From Propionibacteriaceae bacterium UBA6122 (lineage in GTDB: Bacteria; Actinomycetota; Actinomycetes; Propionibacteriales; Propionibacteriaceae), in contig DIVW01000028.1 of the NCBI GenBank assembly GCA_002428365.1, positions 1 to 27,226 of the forward strand: a stretch of 27,226 nt of DNA, in the 5' to 3' direction. Below the pieces are notes generated by a model. It did no database searches. It was not told the origin of the DNA and saw only the letters and a program-made list of their open reading frames with translations. The translations under genes were made by a program, and so were the position numbers. Positions 1-7,754 of this stretch are shown one piece after another. How positions within the stretch are numbered: the first letter of the stretch is position 1; every line of letters starts with the position of its first letter.

Positions 1-156
1 GTTCCTGGAGCAATGACCGCGGCCCGCGCGGCGGCGGCGGCGATCGAGACTCGCGTCCCAGCAGTTCATGGAGTAACGATCGTGGCCCCCGAAGTGGCGG
101 CGGAGATCGAGATTCGCGTCCCAGCAGTTCGTGGAGCAATGACCGCGACCGGGGCG
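1..156 (+). repeat. 63-bp in-frame tandem repeat (about 2.5 copies visible)
   Basis: Copies start at 1, 64 and 127, each with GTTC-N-TGGAG, and each full copy encodes 21 residues. Copies 1 and 2 differ in 10 codons, of which 9 are silent and one is Gly to Ser. The third copy keeps SWSNDR and then diverges. The array probably continues upstream of the window. Confidence 0.85.
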
Positions 157-1118
157 AGCGCACTGAGACCTTCAGAGCGCGTCCACCCCGCCGCGAGGAG
201 CTACAGGGCTTCCGCGCACCGGCACTTCCCAAGGACCTCGACCTACGGGATCTGCCCCGTGGTGTTCGAGCTGAGTTGCGGAGCTTGTCACCAGAGAAGG
301 CTGAGATCGTTGGCGGCCATCTCCTGATGGCAGGTCGGCTGATCGATGCCGACCCCGCCGATGCTCATCAGCATGCGCTTGCGGCCAAGCATGCGGCCTC
401 TCGCTTGCCGATTGTCCGCGAAGCCGTCGGCGAGACTGCCTACGCCTCTGCGAGTTACGCCGAGGCGCTAGCGGAGTTTCGCGCGCTGCGCCGGATGACC
501 GGCACGGACGAATATGTGCCAGCAATGGCCGACTGTGAGCGGGCCCTTGGCCGCTACCAGGCGGCACTCAAACTCGTGAGGGAAGGCCTGGCCACCGAGC
601 CCGAGGTGCCTGCAATGGTGGAGCTGCGGTTGGTGGAAGCCGGCGTGCGCGCCGAGACCGGGCAACTGGCCGAAGCGTTGCGACTGCTTCAGGCCGAGAT
701 CGAGGCGACCGGACAGCGGGGGCCAAGGGTTGCCCGCGCCAGGCTGCGCTACGCCTATGCCGATCTGCTCGAGAACAGCGGCCAGGTGGAAGCCGCCGAG
801 CGCTGGTTCGAAGCCGCGGCTGGTCTTGACCAAGATGACGCGACTGATGCCGCCGACCGGGTCGCGCGCTTGCGCGGCGTCGTGATCGAGTTCGACGACT
901 CCGAAGACGATGACTTTGAAGAGGGTAATTCCGAAGCCGACGGCCTCGAAGACGCCAGCCTCGAAGATGACAGTTATGAAGGTGACCTCGGCCAAGGCAA
1001 CGACTCCTCGACGCAGGAGTCTGTGGTTGCGGACCTGGTTGAGCCGGAGGCCGTGGTTGAGGACACGGTGCTAACCGATGCGGCCAGCGATGGGTCTGCT
1101 GACGGGGACGAGGACTGA
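1..1118 (+). CDS. TPR-like protein with Arg/Gly-rich repeats and acidic tail (5' end outside window)
   Basis: The reading frame is open from base 3 to the TGA at 1116-1118, so the gene begins upstream of the window. An internal ATG at 276 would discard in-frame conserved-looking sequence and is not a credible start. Three parts are visible. First is a low-complexity Arg/Gly/Ser/Asp segment with a 21-residue tandem repeat beginning SWSNDRGPR. Next is an alpha-helical region of about 200 residues (from LPRGVRAELRSLSPEKAE to AERWFEAAAGLDQDD) with TPR-like helix pairs rich in Ala and Leu. Last is a strongly acidic tail of about 70 residues (EFDDSEDDDFEE and onward). A TPR protein at this place, directly before the HAD phosphatase, corresponds to Rv1691 in M. 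tuberculosis. The molecular function is unknown; protein or RNA scaffolding is only a guess from the composition. Confidence 0.85.
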   Translation, partial: SWSNDRGPRGGGGDRDSRPSSSWSNDRGPRSGGGDRDSRPSSSWSNDRDRGERTETFRARPPRREELQGFRAPALPKDLDLRDLPRGVRAELRSLSPEKAEIVGGHLLMAGRLIDADPADAHQHALAAKHAASRLPIVREAVGETAYASASYAEALAEFRALRRMTGTDEYVPAMADCERALGRYQAALKLVREGLATEPEVPAMVELRLVEAGVRAETGQLAEALRLLQAEIEATGQRGPRVARARLRYAYADLLENSGQVEAAERWFEAAAGLDQDDATDAADRVARLRGVVIEFDDSEDDDFEEGNSEADGLEDASLEDDSYEGDLGQGNDSSTQESVVADLVEPEAVVEDTVLTDAASDGSADGDED

Positions 1119-1128
1119 GCGAGAAATC

Positions 1129-2121
1129 GTGTCCGCACTCATCGACGCCTACGACACAGCACTGTTCGATCTGGACGGGGTGATCTACCTTGGTCCGGAG
1201 GTAGTGCCTGGTGCCGCCGAAGCGATGGCAGAGCTGCGCCGGGTCGATAAGTCAGTGATGTACGTGACTAACAACGCGGCCCGTCCGGTTCAGGTGGTGA
1301 TCGACCAACTGAACCGGCTCGGGATCGCCGCGGATGTCGACAGCGTGCTGACCAGCGCGCAGGTCGCGGCCACTGCTTTGCCGGCCGAACTTCCGGCTGG
1401 CGCGAAAGTGCTGGTGTGCGGGAGCGCCAACTTGGCGGCCCTGATGGGCGAAGCTGGGTTCCAGGTGGTCACGGGCGCTGACGATCATCCAGCGGCAGTT
1501 ATTCAGGGCTACGACCCCGACCTGAGCTGGCGTCAGCTGGACGAGGCCGCCTTGGCAATCCAGCAGGGCGCTGGATGGTATGCGACTAATGCCGACGCCT
1601 CACGTCCCACTGACCGAGGGCTGGTCCCCGGAGTGGGCGGGGCAATCGCATTGTTGAGCACCGCGCTTGGGGGAGCCCCGACGGTCTTCGGCAAGCCCTA
1701 CCGGCCGATGTTGACCGAGGCCCTACGAAGGACTGGTGCCAAGCACCCGATATTCGTCGGCGACCGGCTCGATACCGACATCGTCGGGGCTGTCGCTGCT
1801 GGTATTCCCTCACTGTTGGTGCTCAGCGGTGCGCACGGCAAAGGCGACCTGGTGAGCGCCGCGCCGGATGCGCATCCAAGCTACATCGGAGCCGATGTGA
1901 CCGCCCTGCTGAAGCCACCGCGTACCGCTGCCGTAACCCCGGGCCGAGCCACCTGCGGCAACCAGAGTGCCGCAGCTGGCGCCGGGAAGGTCACCATCAC
2001 CTCCGTTCCTGCGACCCAGGAGGAACAGTTGGATGCGTTGTGGGCGCTGGCCCAACTGGCCTGGGGCGATCCCCGACTCGATGCCAGTGAGGCGTTGTCG
2101 GTACTAGAACTGCTGCCCTGA
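1129..2121 (+). CDS. HAD-IIA family phosphatase, probable glycerol-3-phosphate phosphatase
   Basis: A 330-residue HAD-superfamily hydrolase of the NagD-like (class IIA) type. The catalytic DxD is in FDLDGVIYLG (D14, D16). Motif II is YVTNNAARP (Thr47). The motif III lysine is in FGKPYRP (K189). Motif IV is GDRLDTDI (D212, D217). About 80 C-terminal residues follow the catalytic core. I chose GTG 1129, 10 bases after the upstream stop and followed shortly by the DxD motif. The in-frame ATG at 1078 would overlap the upstream gene by 41 bases. The M. tuberculosis gene at this position, Rv1692, has been characterised as a glycerol-3-phosphate phosphatase in phospholipid recycling. I carry that function over by synteny and motifs; the substrate is not proven here. 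Confidence 0.88.
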   Translation: MSALIDAYDTALFDLDGVIYLGPEVVPGAAEAMAELRRVDKSVMYVTNNAARPVQVVIDQLNRLGIAADVDSVLTSAQVAATALPAELPAGAKVLVCGSANLAALMGEAGFQVVTGADDHPAAVIQGYDPDLSWRQLDEAALAIQQGAGWYATNADASRPTDRGLVPGVGGAIALLSTALGGAPTVFGKPYRPMLTEALRRTGAKHPIFVGDRLDTDIVGAVAAGIPSLLVLSGAHGKGDLVSAAPDAHPSYIGADVTALLKPPRTAAVTPGRATCGNQSAAAGAGKVTITSVPATQEEQLDALWALAQLAWGDPRLDASEALSVLELLP

Positions 2122-2129
2122 CGAAGCCC

Positions 2130-2152
2130 GGTCGGGTTATCGTTGTCCGACC
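2130..2152. promoter_or_regulatory. Inverted repeat GGTCGG-N11-CCGACC in the bioY promoter region
   Basis: Perfect 6-base arms at 2130-2135 and 2147-2152 flank a TATCGT hexamer (2138-2143) that could serve as the -10 of bioY. The right arm lies 21 bases before the GTG start. Position and symmetry suit an operator for the biotin transporter operon, but I do not recognise the motif. Confidence 0.45.
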
Positions 2153-2173
2153 GCCGAGCAACAAGGAGACAAA

Positions 2174-2767
2174 GTGGATGCCACCGGCCGCACATCGGTA
2201 GCAGGCGACCTCGCTTTGGTTGCTGTCTTCGGTGCCCTGATTACCGCGTTCTCGATCGTGCCTGCGATCCCGATTGGGATCGGGGTGCCAATCACCCTGC
2301 AAACGCTTGCCGTCGTGCTGGCCGGGCTCGTGCTCGGTCCGTGGCGCGGCTTTTTGGCGACCCTGCTCTACATCGCGGTGGGCTTGGCTGGCTTGCCGGT
2401 ATTTGCCGCCGGAGTTGCCGGTCCGGCAATCTTCGGCAAGGCCTCAGTTGGCTACCTGTTGGCCTTCCCGCTAGGCGCCCTGCTCGCTGGTGCGATCGCC
2501 AAGCTGGTGGTGAACTGGCGCGGCGCGAAGCAATACCTGGGGCTCTTCATTGCCGGCCTGGCCGCGTCGGTGGTGATTCACGGATTCGGGATCCTGGGTC
2601 TCATCCTCGGTGTCGCCCACCTGGCCCCATCCGCTGCCTTCCTGGTCGACCTGGCTTTCTGGCCCGGTGATCTGGCCAAGATGTTTGTTGCCGCAGCGAT
2701 TGCTGTGGCTGTCCACCGTGCGTTCCCGGCCGTGCTGGGCACCCGACGTGTTCCGGTGACGGCTTGA
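2174..2767 (+). CDS. bioY: BioY, substrate-binding (S) component of a biotin ECF transporter
   Basis: A 197-residue polytopic membrane protein that binds biotin and docks onto an energy-coupling module. It has about five to six hydrophobic segments (for example residues 14-35, 40-55, 60-75, 90-110 and 120-145). BioY-type signatures are the PIGIGVPITLQTLAVVLAGLVLG stretch, the GPAIFGKASVGYLLAFPLG loop-helix and a late WPGDLAKM. The start is GTG 2174 behind a clear AAGGAG (2163-2168) at 5-base spacing. It is the first gene of a three-gene operon. The ATPase begins 2 bases after its stop and the transmembrane EcfT follows, so the transporter looks complete and dedicated to biotin. An inverted repeat lies across its putative promoter. 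Confidence 0.93.
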   Translation: MDATGRTSVAGDLALVAVFGALITAFSIVPAIPIGIGVPITLQTLAVVLAGLVLGPWRGFLATLLYIAVGLAGLPVFAAGVAGPAIFGKASVGYLLAFPLGALLAGAIAKLVVNWRGAKQYLGLFIAGLAASVVIHGFGILGLILGVAHLAPSAAFLVDLAFWPGDLAKMFVAAAIAVAVHRAFPAVLGTRRVPVTA

Positions 2768-2768
2768 G

Positions 2769-3470
2769 TTGATCGAGCTTCGACAGGCCGCCGTCTCCAT
2801 CGTCCTGCCCGGCGCCGGACCGGTGCGGACGAAGGACTTGCTACATCCCACCAGCCTTGAGCTGACCGAGCCCCGGATCGCGGTCATCGGTGCCAATGGC
2901 TCAGGAAAGTCCACGCTGTTGCGCCTGCTCAATGGACTTATTCTCCCCAGTGCTGGTGAGGTGCGGGTACATGGCCTAGACACCAAGCGGCGGGGACGTG
3001 AGGTTCGACGTCTGGTGGGATTCGTCTTCACTGATCCCTTGGCTCAGCTGGTGTTGGCAACCCCGATCGATGATGTCGAGCTTTCCTTGCGTCCACTGAT
3101 CAAAGGCCGGGCGGAGCGACGAGCCGAAGCTGCGCGGCTGCTGGCTGAGCGGGGGCTGAGCGAAGTTGCTGAGCAGAGCGTCTATGACCTCTCCGGTGGC
3201 GAACGGCAATTGGTCGCTTTCACCTCAGTGCTCGCAGCCGGGCCGCAGATTCTGGTGGCCGATGAGCCAACCACGCTGCTGGATTTGCGCAATCGGAATC
3301 GGGTGCGCCGGGTACTCGCCGAGTTGGATCAGCAGGTGATCCTGGCCACTCACGACTTGGAACTTGCCGCTGAAGCCGACCGGGTCCTGGTCGTCGACCA
3401 GGGCCGGGTTGTTGCTGACGACGCACCGAAACCCGCCATTGAGGCCTACCTAAGGCTCGTGCAGGAATGA
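2769..3470 (+). CDS. bioM: ECF transporter ATP-binding protein (BioM / EcfA type)
   Basis: A 233-residue ABC ATPase that powers the biotin ECF transporter. The Walker A is GANGSGKST (residues 41-49), the signature is LSGGERQ (141-147), Walker B is ILVADEPT (161-168) and the switch histidine is in LATHD (H195). The Q-loop region reads VGFVFTDPLAQL, with Thr where many ABC ATPases have Gln. I cannot tell whether this is normal for the clade. The start is TTG 2769, one base after the bioY stop, and the gene probably relies on translational coupling. An ATG overlap joins it to the EcfT gene. Only one ATPase is present, as in BioMNY systems, so it would act as a homodimer. Confidence 0.92.
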   Translation: MIELRQAAVSIVLPGAGPVRTKDLLHPTSLELTEPRIAVIGANGSGKSTLLRLLNGLILPSAGEVRVHGLDTKRRGREVRRLVGFVFTDPLAQLVLATPIDDVELSLRPLIKGRAERRAEAARLLAERGLSEVAEQSVYDLSGGERQLVAFTSVLAAGPQILVADEPTTLLDLRNRNRVRRVLAELDQQVILATHDLELAAEADRVLVVDQGRVVADDAPKPAIEAYLRLVQE

Positions 3471-4069
3471 ACCTCTTTGGGCTCTATGTGCCTGAGAACA
3501 GCTGGCTTCACCGGCTTGGCGCCGGTTGGAAATACCTGCTGTTGTTGCTGCTGACGGTGCCGGTGTTGGCCTGGGCCAAGCCATTGCCCAGCCTGATTGC
3601 CCTGGTCGCAGCCATGGTGCTGCTGGCTGGCGCCCGGTTGCGACCATTGGCGGCGTGGGCGCTGCCCCTTGGCTTCTGGCTGGTGGCGGCGTCTTTGGCC
3701 GCCTACCAACTGCTGGTCGGCCAACCCGAGCTGGCGGTGGTCGTGGTGGCCAATCTGATTACCGCCGTCTACGCCAGCCGACTGTTAACCATGACCACAC
3801 CGGGAGCAGTGCTCATCGATGCGTTGGTGAGGGGGCTGAGACCCCTGCGTCGTCTCGGCGTGAACCCCGAACTGGTGGGGTTGGCAATCGCGGTGATGTT
3901 GCGGTCAGTGCCGCTGCTGCTCGACAGCTTCACCCAAGTGCGCCAAGCAGCCCAGGCACGAGGACGAGAGCGAAACCTGTTTGCGCAGGTGACGCCGGTG
4001 GTCGTCCGTGCTGTCGGGCACGCTCAAGCCACCGGGGCGGCGCTGGCCGCCCGCGGGCTAGGCGAATGA
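3467..4069 (+). CDS. bioN: ECF transporter transmembrane protein (BioN / EcfT type)
   Basis: A 200-residue membrane component that couples the ATPase to BioY. The N-terminus MNLFGLYVPENSWLHRLGAGWKY is typical of EcfT. Hydrophobic segments span about residues 24-60, 62-85 and 88-105. The two cytoplasmic ARG coupling motifs are visible as QAAQARGRERN near residue 165 and ALAARGLGE at the extreme C-terminus, so the protein looks complete though short for the family. Its ATG overlaps the ATPase stop (ATGA). The next gene begins 24 bases later from what looks like its own promoter, so the transporter operon probably ends here. Confidence 0.9.
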   Translation: MNLFGLYVPENSWLHRLGAGWKYLLLLLLTVPVLAWAKPLPSLIALVAAMVLLAGARLRPLAAWALPLGFWLVAASLAAYQLLVGQPELAVVVVANLITAVYASRLLTMTTPGAVLIDALVRGLRPLRRLGVNPELVGLAIAVMLRSVPLLLDSFTQVRQAAQARGRERNLFAQVTPVVVRAVGHAQATGAALAARGLGE

Positions 4070-4080
4070 GCCGTGGGCTT

Positions 4081-4093
4081 TAGAATGGCGCCC
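4081..4093 (+). promoter_or_regulatory. Probable -10 box for a leaderless transcript of the small protein before tlyA
   Basis: TAGAAT at 4081-4086 is followed by 7 bases and then GTG 4094. This -10 to +1 distance places the transcript start at the start codon. No convincing -35 hexamer is visible. Confidence 0.5.
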
Positions 4094-4258
4094 GTGAGTG
4101 AAACCGCGCCGACGCCACCGCCCGAGACCGGAGTGCCCCAGCTCGACGAAGTGCTGGCGCTGGTTGACCTGAGCGGTCCGGTGGCCGAACACCCTGAACA
4201 ACTGAGCGTCGCGGTAGAGGCGCTGCAGCAGGCGTTGCGTACCCCGCCTCAGAGTTGA
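4094..4258 (+). CDS. Small conserved protein upstream of tlyA (Rv1693 position)
   Basis: A 54-residue protein, MSETAPTPPPETG followed by two amphipathic helices (VPQLDEVLALVDLSG and HPEQLSVAVEALQQALR). It occupies the place of the small gene Rv1693 between the HAD phosphatase and tlyA in mycobacteria, which supports it as a real gene despite its size. I chose GTG 4094 because it lies 7 bases after a TAGAAT box. ATG 4085 would fall inside that box. Its stop overlaps the TTG start of tlyA (TTGA), so translation is likely coupled. No function is known to me; a partner of a neighbouring protein is possible. Confidence 0.72.
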   Translation: MSETAPTPPPETGVPQLDEVLALVDLSGPVAEHPEQLSVAVEALQQALRTPPQS

Positions 4259-4989
4259 GTTCCCGACTGGATCGCGAGCTGGTTACTCGGGGCCTGGCTC
4301 GCTCACGACAACAAGCTCAAGAGGCGATTCGGGCTGGCCAGGTGAGCGTCAACGGGACGCCAGCCAAGCGCAGCTCTCTCAACGTCGCGCCGACCGACCA
4401 ACTGACTGTGGCCGTCATTGACCCCTACGTTTCCCGGGCAGCCCACAAACTCGCTGGCGCGCTGGCGGCGTCTGGGTTGGAGGTGCCACTTCGAGTGCTG
4501 GACGCTGGCGCGAGCACCGGTGGCTTCACCCAGGTATTGCTGCAGGCCGGAGCGGAGCGGGTCTATGCCATTGACGTCGGCCATGGCCAGCTGGTTGCTG
4601 AGCTGCGGGCCGACCCGAGAGTGACGGTCCGTGAACGCCTCAACTTGCGCGACTTGAGCCTGGAACACCTGGAAGGGTCGCCGGTGGATCTGGTGGTGGC
4701 TGATGTCTCCTTCATTTCCCTCAAGCTGCTGCTGGCGCCGCTGTTTGCCGTCCTCACCCCGGACGGACGGGCGTTACTGCTGGTCAAGCCGCAGTTCGAA
4801 GTCGGACGGGCGGGTCTGGACGACCATGGCGTGGTGCAGGATCGGTTGCTGCAGGAGAGTGCCGTAGCCGAAGTGATTCAAGCCGCGCAGGCCTTGGGAT
4901 GGCGATCGGTCTGGCAGGGCCGTAGCCAGCTTCCTGGCGAATCAGGCAATGTGGAGTACTTCGTGGAGTTCGCCCGCGGCCAGCGCTGA
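4255..4989 (+). CDS. tlyA: TlyA family 16S/23S rRNA 2'-O-methyltransferase
   Basis: A 244-residue enzyme expected to 2'-O-methylate cytidines of 16S and 23S rRNA with S-adenosylmethionine; in mycobacteria this sensitises ribosomes to capreomycin. An N-terminal S4 RNA-binding domain (about residues 1-58) precedes an FtsJ/RrmJ-like fold. The SAM motif is DAGASTGG (83-90). The catalytic tetrad is visible as K65 (AAHK), D150 (VVAD), K178 (LVKPQ) and E234 (GNVEY), closely matching the spacing of M. tuberculosis TlyA. The start TTG 4255 overlaps the stop of the preceding small gene and is followed directly by the S4 domain. NAD kinase and recN follow in the usual order. Confidence 0.95.
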   Translation: MSSRLDRELVTRGLARSRQQAQEAIRAGQVSVNGTPAKRSSLNVAPTDQLTVAVIDPYVSRAAHKLAGALAASGLEVPLRVLDAGASTGGFTQVLLQAGAERVYAIDVGHGQLVAELRADPRVTVRERLNLRDLSLEHLEGSPVDLVVADVSFISLKLLLAPLFAVLTPDGRALLLVKPQFEVGRAGLDDHGVVQDRLLQESAVAEVIQAAQALGWRSVWQGRSQLPGESGNVEYFVEFARGQR

Positions 4990-4997
4990 ACACTGAG

Positions 4998-5006
4998 TTA
5001 TCCACA
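4998..5006 (+). promoter_or_regulatory. Perfect DnaA-box match TTATCCACA
   Basis: The nine bases TTATCCACA match the classical DnaA-box consensus exactly. They lie in the 80-base gap between tlyA and the NAD kinase gene, about 50 bases before the NAD kinase -10 box. It is a single box, so not an origin. DnaA binding as a regulator or titration site is possible. Confidence 0.45.
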
Positions 5007-5056
5007 ACCGGATCGCACATCTGGACGCCGGGACGTGGAATGCCGCCAAGTCGGAC

Positions 5057-5069
5057 TAGGGTTTGCTGC
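5057..5069 (+). promoter_or_regulatory. Probable -10 box for leaderless NAD kinase transcript
   Basis: TAGGGT at 5057-5062 is followed by 7 bases and GTG 5070. This is the same geometry as at the other putative leaderless starts in this window. Confidence 0.5.
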
Positions 5070-6002
5070 GTGAGCCCGAAGACCAGGCAGGTCGCGCTGA
5101 CCATCCATCCGTATCGTCCGGCCGCCGTTTCTGCGGCGGTCGAGTTTGTGCTCGGCATGAGCGCCCGGGGCGTTTCGTGCTTGGCCAACACTGAGGACCG
5201 GCAACGTCTTACCGAACACACCCCGGATGCACTGCTCGATGGGCTGGAAGCGGCCGATGCCGAGTGCGAGCTGATGGTGGTTTTCGGCGGCGATGGCAAC
5301 ATTCTGCGGGCCGCTGAGTGGGCCGTCCCCCGGGGAGTGCCAGTGATGGGAGTGAACCTTGGCCACGTTGGGTTCCTGGCTGAGCTGGAGCCCTACGAGG
5401 TACCGGCCCTGATCGAGCACGTTGCCAGCGGCGATTATCAGGTCGAGGAACGGATGACCATCGAGGCCGTTGTTCGTGATGCCCCCGGAGGCAGCGAGGT
5501 TTGGCGTTCGTTCGCCGTGAATGAGGTCTCGCTAGAGAAACTCGCCCGCGAGCGGATGCTCGAAGTGCTGGTGAGAATCGATGGCCGCCCGCTATCGCGG
5601 TGGGCGACCGACGGGGTACTCGTCGCGACCCCAACCGGTTCTACGGCCTACGCCTTTTCGGCTCATGGTCCGGTGATTTGGCCGGAACTGTCCGCGCTGC
5701 TGCTGGTGCCGCTGAGCGCCCACGCGCTGTTTGCCCGTCCACTCGTGCTTTCTGATGCCAGCGTGGTGACCATCGAGGTCCTGCCAGTTCCCGAAGCCGC
5801 CGGGGGCGTCGTCTGGTGTGATGGCCGGCGTTCGTTTGACGTGTCCGGCGGGATGGAAATCGAGGTCCGGCGCTCCGAGCGCCCCCTGCGTTTGGCGCGA
5901 ATCGACGAACAACCCTTCGTCGAGCGGCTGGTGCGCAAATTCGGCCTGCCGGTGGACGGTTGGCGCGGCGCTGCGGAACGAGACGCCGCGCATGCTCACT
6001 GA
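5070..6002 (+). CDS. nadK: NAD kinase (ATP/polyphosphate)
   Basis: A 310-residue enzyme that phosphorylates NAD to NADP, the only route to NADP. The diagnostic GGDGN motif is at residues 73-77 (catalytic Asp75). The conserved AVNEVSLEK follows, as does the ATPTGSTAYAFSAHGP segment of the second domain. I chose GTG 5070, giving MSPKTRQVALTIHPYRP. The upstream ATG 5040 would put a TAGGGT promoter box inside the coding region and adds a non-conserved-looking leader. The 3' end overlaps the recN start by 11 bases, which fits the ppnK-recN order seen in many actinobacteria. Confidence 0.94.
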   Translation: MSPKTRQVALTIHPYRPAAVSAAVEFVLGMSARGVSCLANTEDRQRLTEHTPDALLDGLEAADAECELMVVFGGDGNILRAAEWAVPRGVPVMGVNLGHVGFLAELEPYEVPALIEHVASGDYQVEERMTIEAVVRDAPGGSEVWRSFAVNEVSLEKLARERMLEVLVRIDGRPLSRWATDGVLVATPTGSTAYAFSAHGPVIWPELSALLLVPLSAHALFARPLVLSDASVVTIEVLPVPEAAGGVVWCDGRRSFDVSGGMEIEVRRSERPLRLARIDEQPFVERLVRKFGLPVDGWRGAAERDAAHAH

Positions 6003-7668
6003 ACTGCGGATCGCCGATCTTGGGGTGATCGGCGATGCGACTATCGAGCCCGGTCCCGGTTTCACCGCAGTAACCGGCGAGACTGGTGCCGGCAAGACGA
6101 TGATCGTCACCGGGCTGGCCCTGCTGGCTGGCGCGAAGTCCGACCCGAAGCTGGTGCGCACAGGCGCTGCTCGCGCGCTGGTGGAGGGCCGCTGGAAGCT
6201 TCCCGGCGAGGTTCCCGAGCTTGATGAGCTGGGGGCCGAGGTGGAGGACGGCGAGGTGCTGCTCAGTCGCCAACTCGGCGCCAACCGATCCCGGATGGCC
6301 CTTGGTGGCGCGCAGGTCCCGTTGAACGTCGGCGCCGGGCTGGTGGGGGAGTGGATTACCATTCACGGCCAGTCCGAGCAGCTGCGCCTTGGCACCGCCG
6401 AGCGTCAACTTGAGGTTCTTGACCGCTATGCGGGCTCGGCGTTGGCGGCCGAGCTCACCGACTACCGCAGTGACTTCTCAACCCGCCGGGCCGCGATGGC
6501 CGAACTTGCCGAACTCACCACGGCGTCCCAGGCCCGAGTCCGGGAGCTGGATCTGTTGCGATTCGGGTTGGAAGAGATCGAGAAGGTCGATCCGCAACCC
6601 GGCGAGGACGTCCAACTGGCAGCTGAGACGTTGCGGCTGCAGGCCGTTGATGACTTGCGGCAGGCGGCGCAAACCGCCTTGGTCGCCCTGACCGGCGAAG
6701 AAGACAGCTATGCCGAAACCGCCGATGCGATCTCGCTGGTGGCGAGCGCCCGCAAGGCCCTGGCCGCAGGAGTCGATAGTGACCCCGAATTGCTACCGAT
6801 TGCCGACGAATTGGGCGGCGCCTCAGCCGCGCTGACCGACGTCGGTTCGGCACTGGCGTCCTACCTCGCTGGCTTGGACGCCGACCCGCTGCGGTTGGAG
6901 TGGATCACTGGACGGCGTGCCGAGCTTGCTCACCTGACTAGGAAATATGGCGACACCGTTGACGCAGTGCTGGGCTGGGGCGCTGAGGCTGCCGAGCGAG
7001 TGCTGCACCTGGACGCTGGCGAGGGGCGGATCGAGGAGCTGCGTACCCAGGTCTCCGAACTCGATGGCCGCCTCGCGCTATCGGCCGCTCGTATCACCGG
7101 GTTGCGGCAGGTGGCTGCCGACAAGCTCGCTGTCTTGGTTGCCGAGGAGCTCAAAGCCTTGGCGATGCCGAAGGCCCGACTGGCCTTCGACCTGAAATCG
7201 GTCGAGCTCGGTCCAAACGGTGCCGACCAAGTGACCCTGCTCTTCTCCGCCAACCCGGGGAGCACTCCTGGCCCGCTGGGCAAGGTCGCCTCCGGCGGCG
7301 AGCTCAGTAGGGTGCGGCTCGCGCTGGAGGTAGTGCTCGCCGCCGACACCACTGGGGAAACCTTCATTTTCGACGAGGTTGACGCTGGCGTCGGCGGGGC
7401 AGTGGCGCTGGAAATCGGTCGCCGACTGGCCCGACTGGCCAACACCTGTCAGGTGATCGTGGTCACCCACTTGGCCCAGGTGGCTGTTTTTGCTGAGCGT
7501 CACTATGTGGTGGCCAAGGCCGATGACGGCTCGGTGACCACCAGCGGCGTGCGGCTGGTCGTCGGCGAGGATCGCCTTGAGGTGCTGGCTCAGATGATGG
7601 GTGGTTTGGACGGCAGCGATTCCGCCTTGGCCCATGCTCGGGAACTGCTGGACTCAGTGAGCGCCTGA
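5992..7668 (+). CDS. recN: DNA repair protein RecN
   Basis: A 558-residue SMC-like ATPase acting at double-strand breaks. The N-terminus MLTELRIADLGVIGDATIEPGPGFTAVTGETGAGKT carries Walker A (GETGAGKT, 29-36). A central coiled-coil region is rich in Ala, Glu, Leu and Arg (about 155-390). The C-terminal half carries the ABC signature SGGELSRVRLALE and Walker B FIFDEVDAGVGG (Asp461). ATG 5992 is the family-typical start; the open frame runs further upstream, but only antiparallel to conserved NAD kinase sequence. It overlaps nadK by 11 bases. The gene pair usually found between recN and pyrG in M. tuberculosis (Rv1697, Rv1698) is missing here. Confidence 0.95.
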   Translation: MLTELRIADLGVIGDATIEPGPGFTAVTGETGAGKTMIVTGLALLAGAKSDPKLVRTGAARALVEGRWKLPGEVPELDELGAEVEDGEVLLSRQLGANRSRMALGGAQVPLNVGAGLVGEWITIHGQSEQLRLGTAERQLEVLDRYAGSALAAELTDYRSDFSTRRAAMAELAELTTASQARVRELDLLRFGLEEIEKVDPQPGEDVQLAAETLRLQAVDDLRQAAQTALVALTGEEDSYAETADAISLVASARKALAAGVDSDPELLPIADELGGASAALTDVGSALASYLAGLDADPLRLEWITGRRAELAHLTRKYGDTVDAVLGWGAEAAERVLHLDAGEGRIEELRTQVSELDGRLALSAARITGLRQVAADKLAVLVAEELKALAMPKARLAFDLKSVELGPNGADQVTLLFSANPGSTPGPLGKVASGGELSRVRLALEVVLAADTTGETFIFDEVDAGVGGAVALEIGRRLARLANTCQVIVVTHLAQVAVFAERHYVVAKADDGSVTTSGVRLVVGEDRLEVLAQMMGGLDGSDSALAHARELLDSVSA

Positions 7669-7754
7669 GCTCGCCCGGGGAGACCTTGGCGAAAGTTCGG
7701 TTACTCCGAGGCGTCCGCGGAGCGTCGACTTGGTGCCGGACCCCCATAACAACG

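Noticed and set aside
13..327. Plus-strand open frame of 104 codons over the repeat region
   Set aside because: It lies in a different frame from the TPR protein, whose frame is open across the same bases and shows silent-biased repeat divergence. It is a shadow.
1078..1128. Upstream ATG start for the HAD phosphatase
   Set aside because: It would overlap the TPR gene by 41 bases and add residues before the usual family start. GTG 1129 fits better.
5592..6408. Long minus-strand open frames over the nadK-recN junction
   Set aside because: Both plus-strand proteins are complete and conserved here. The antisense products are low-complexity shadows.
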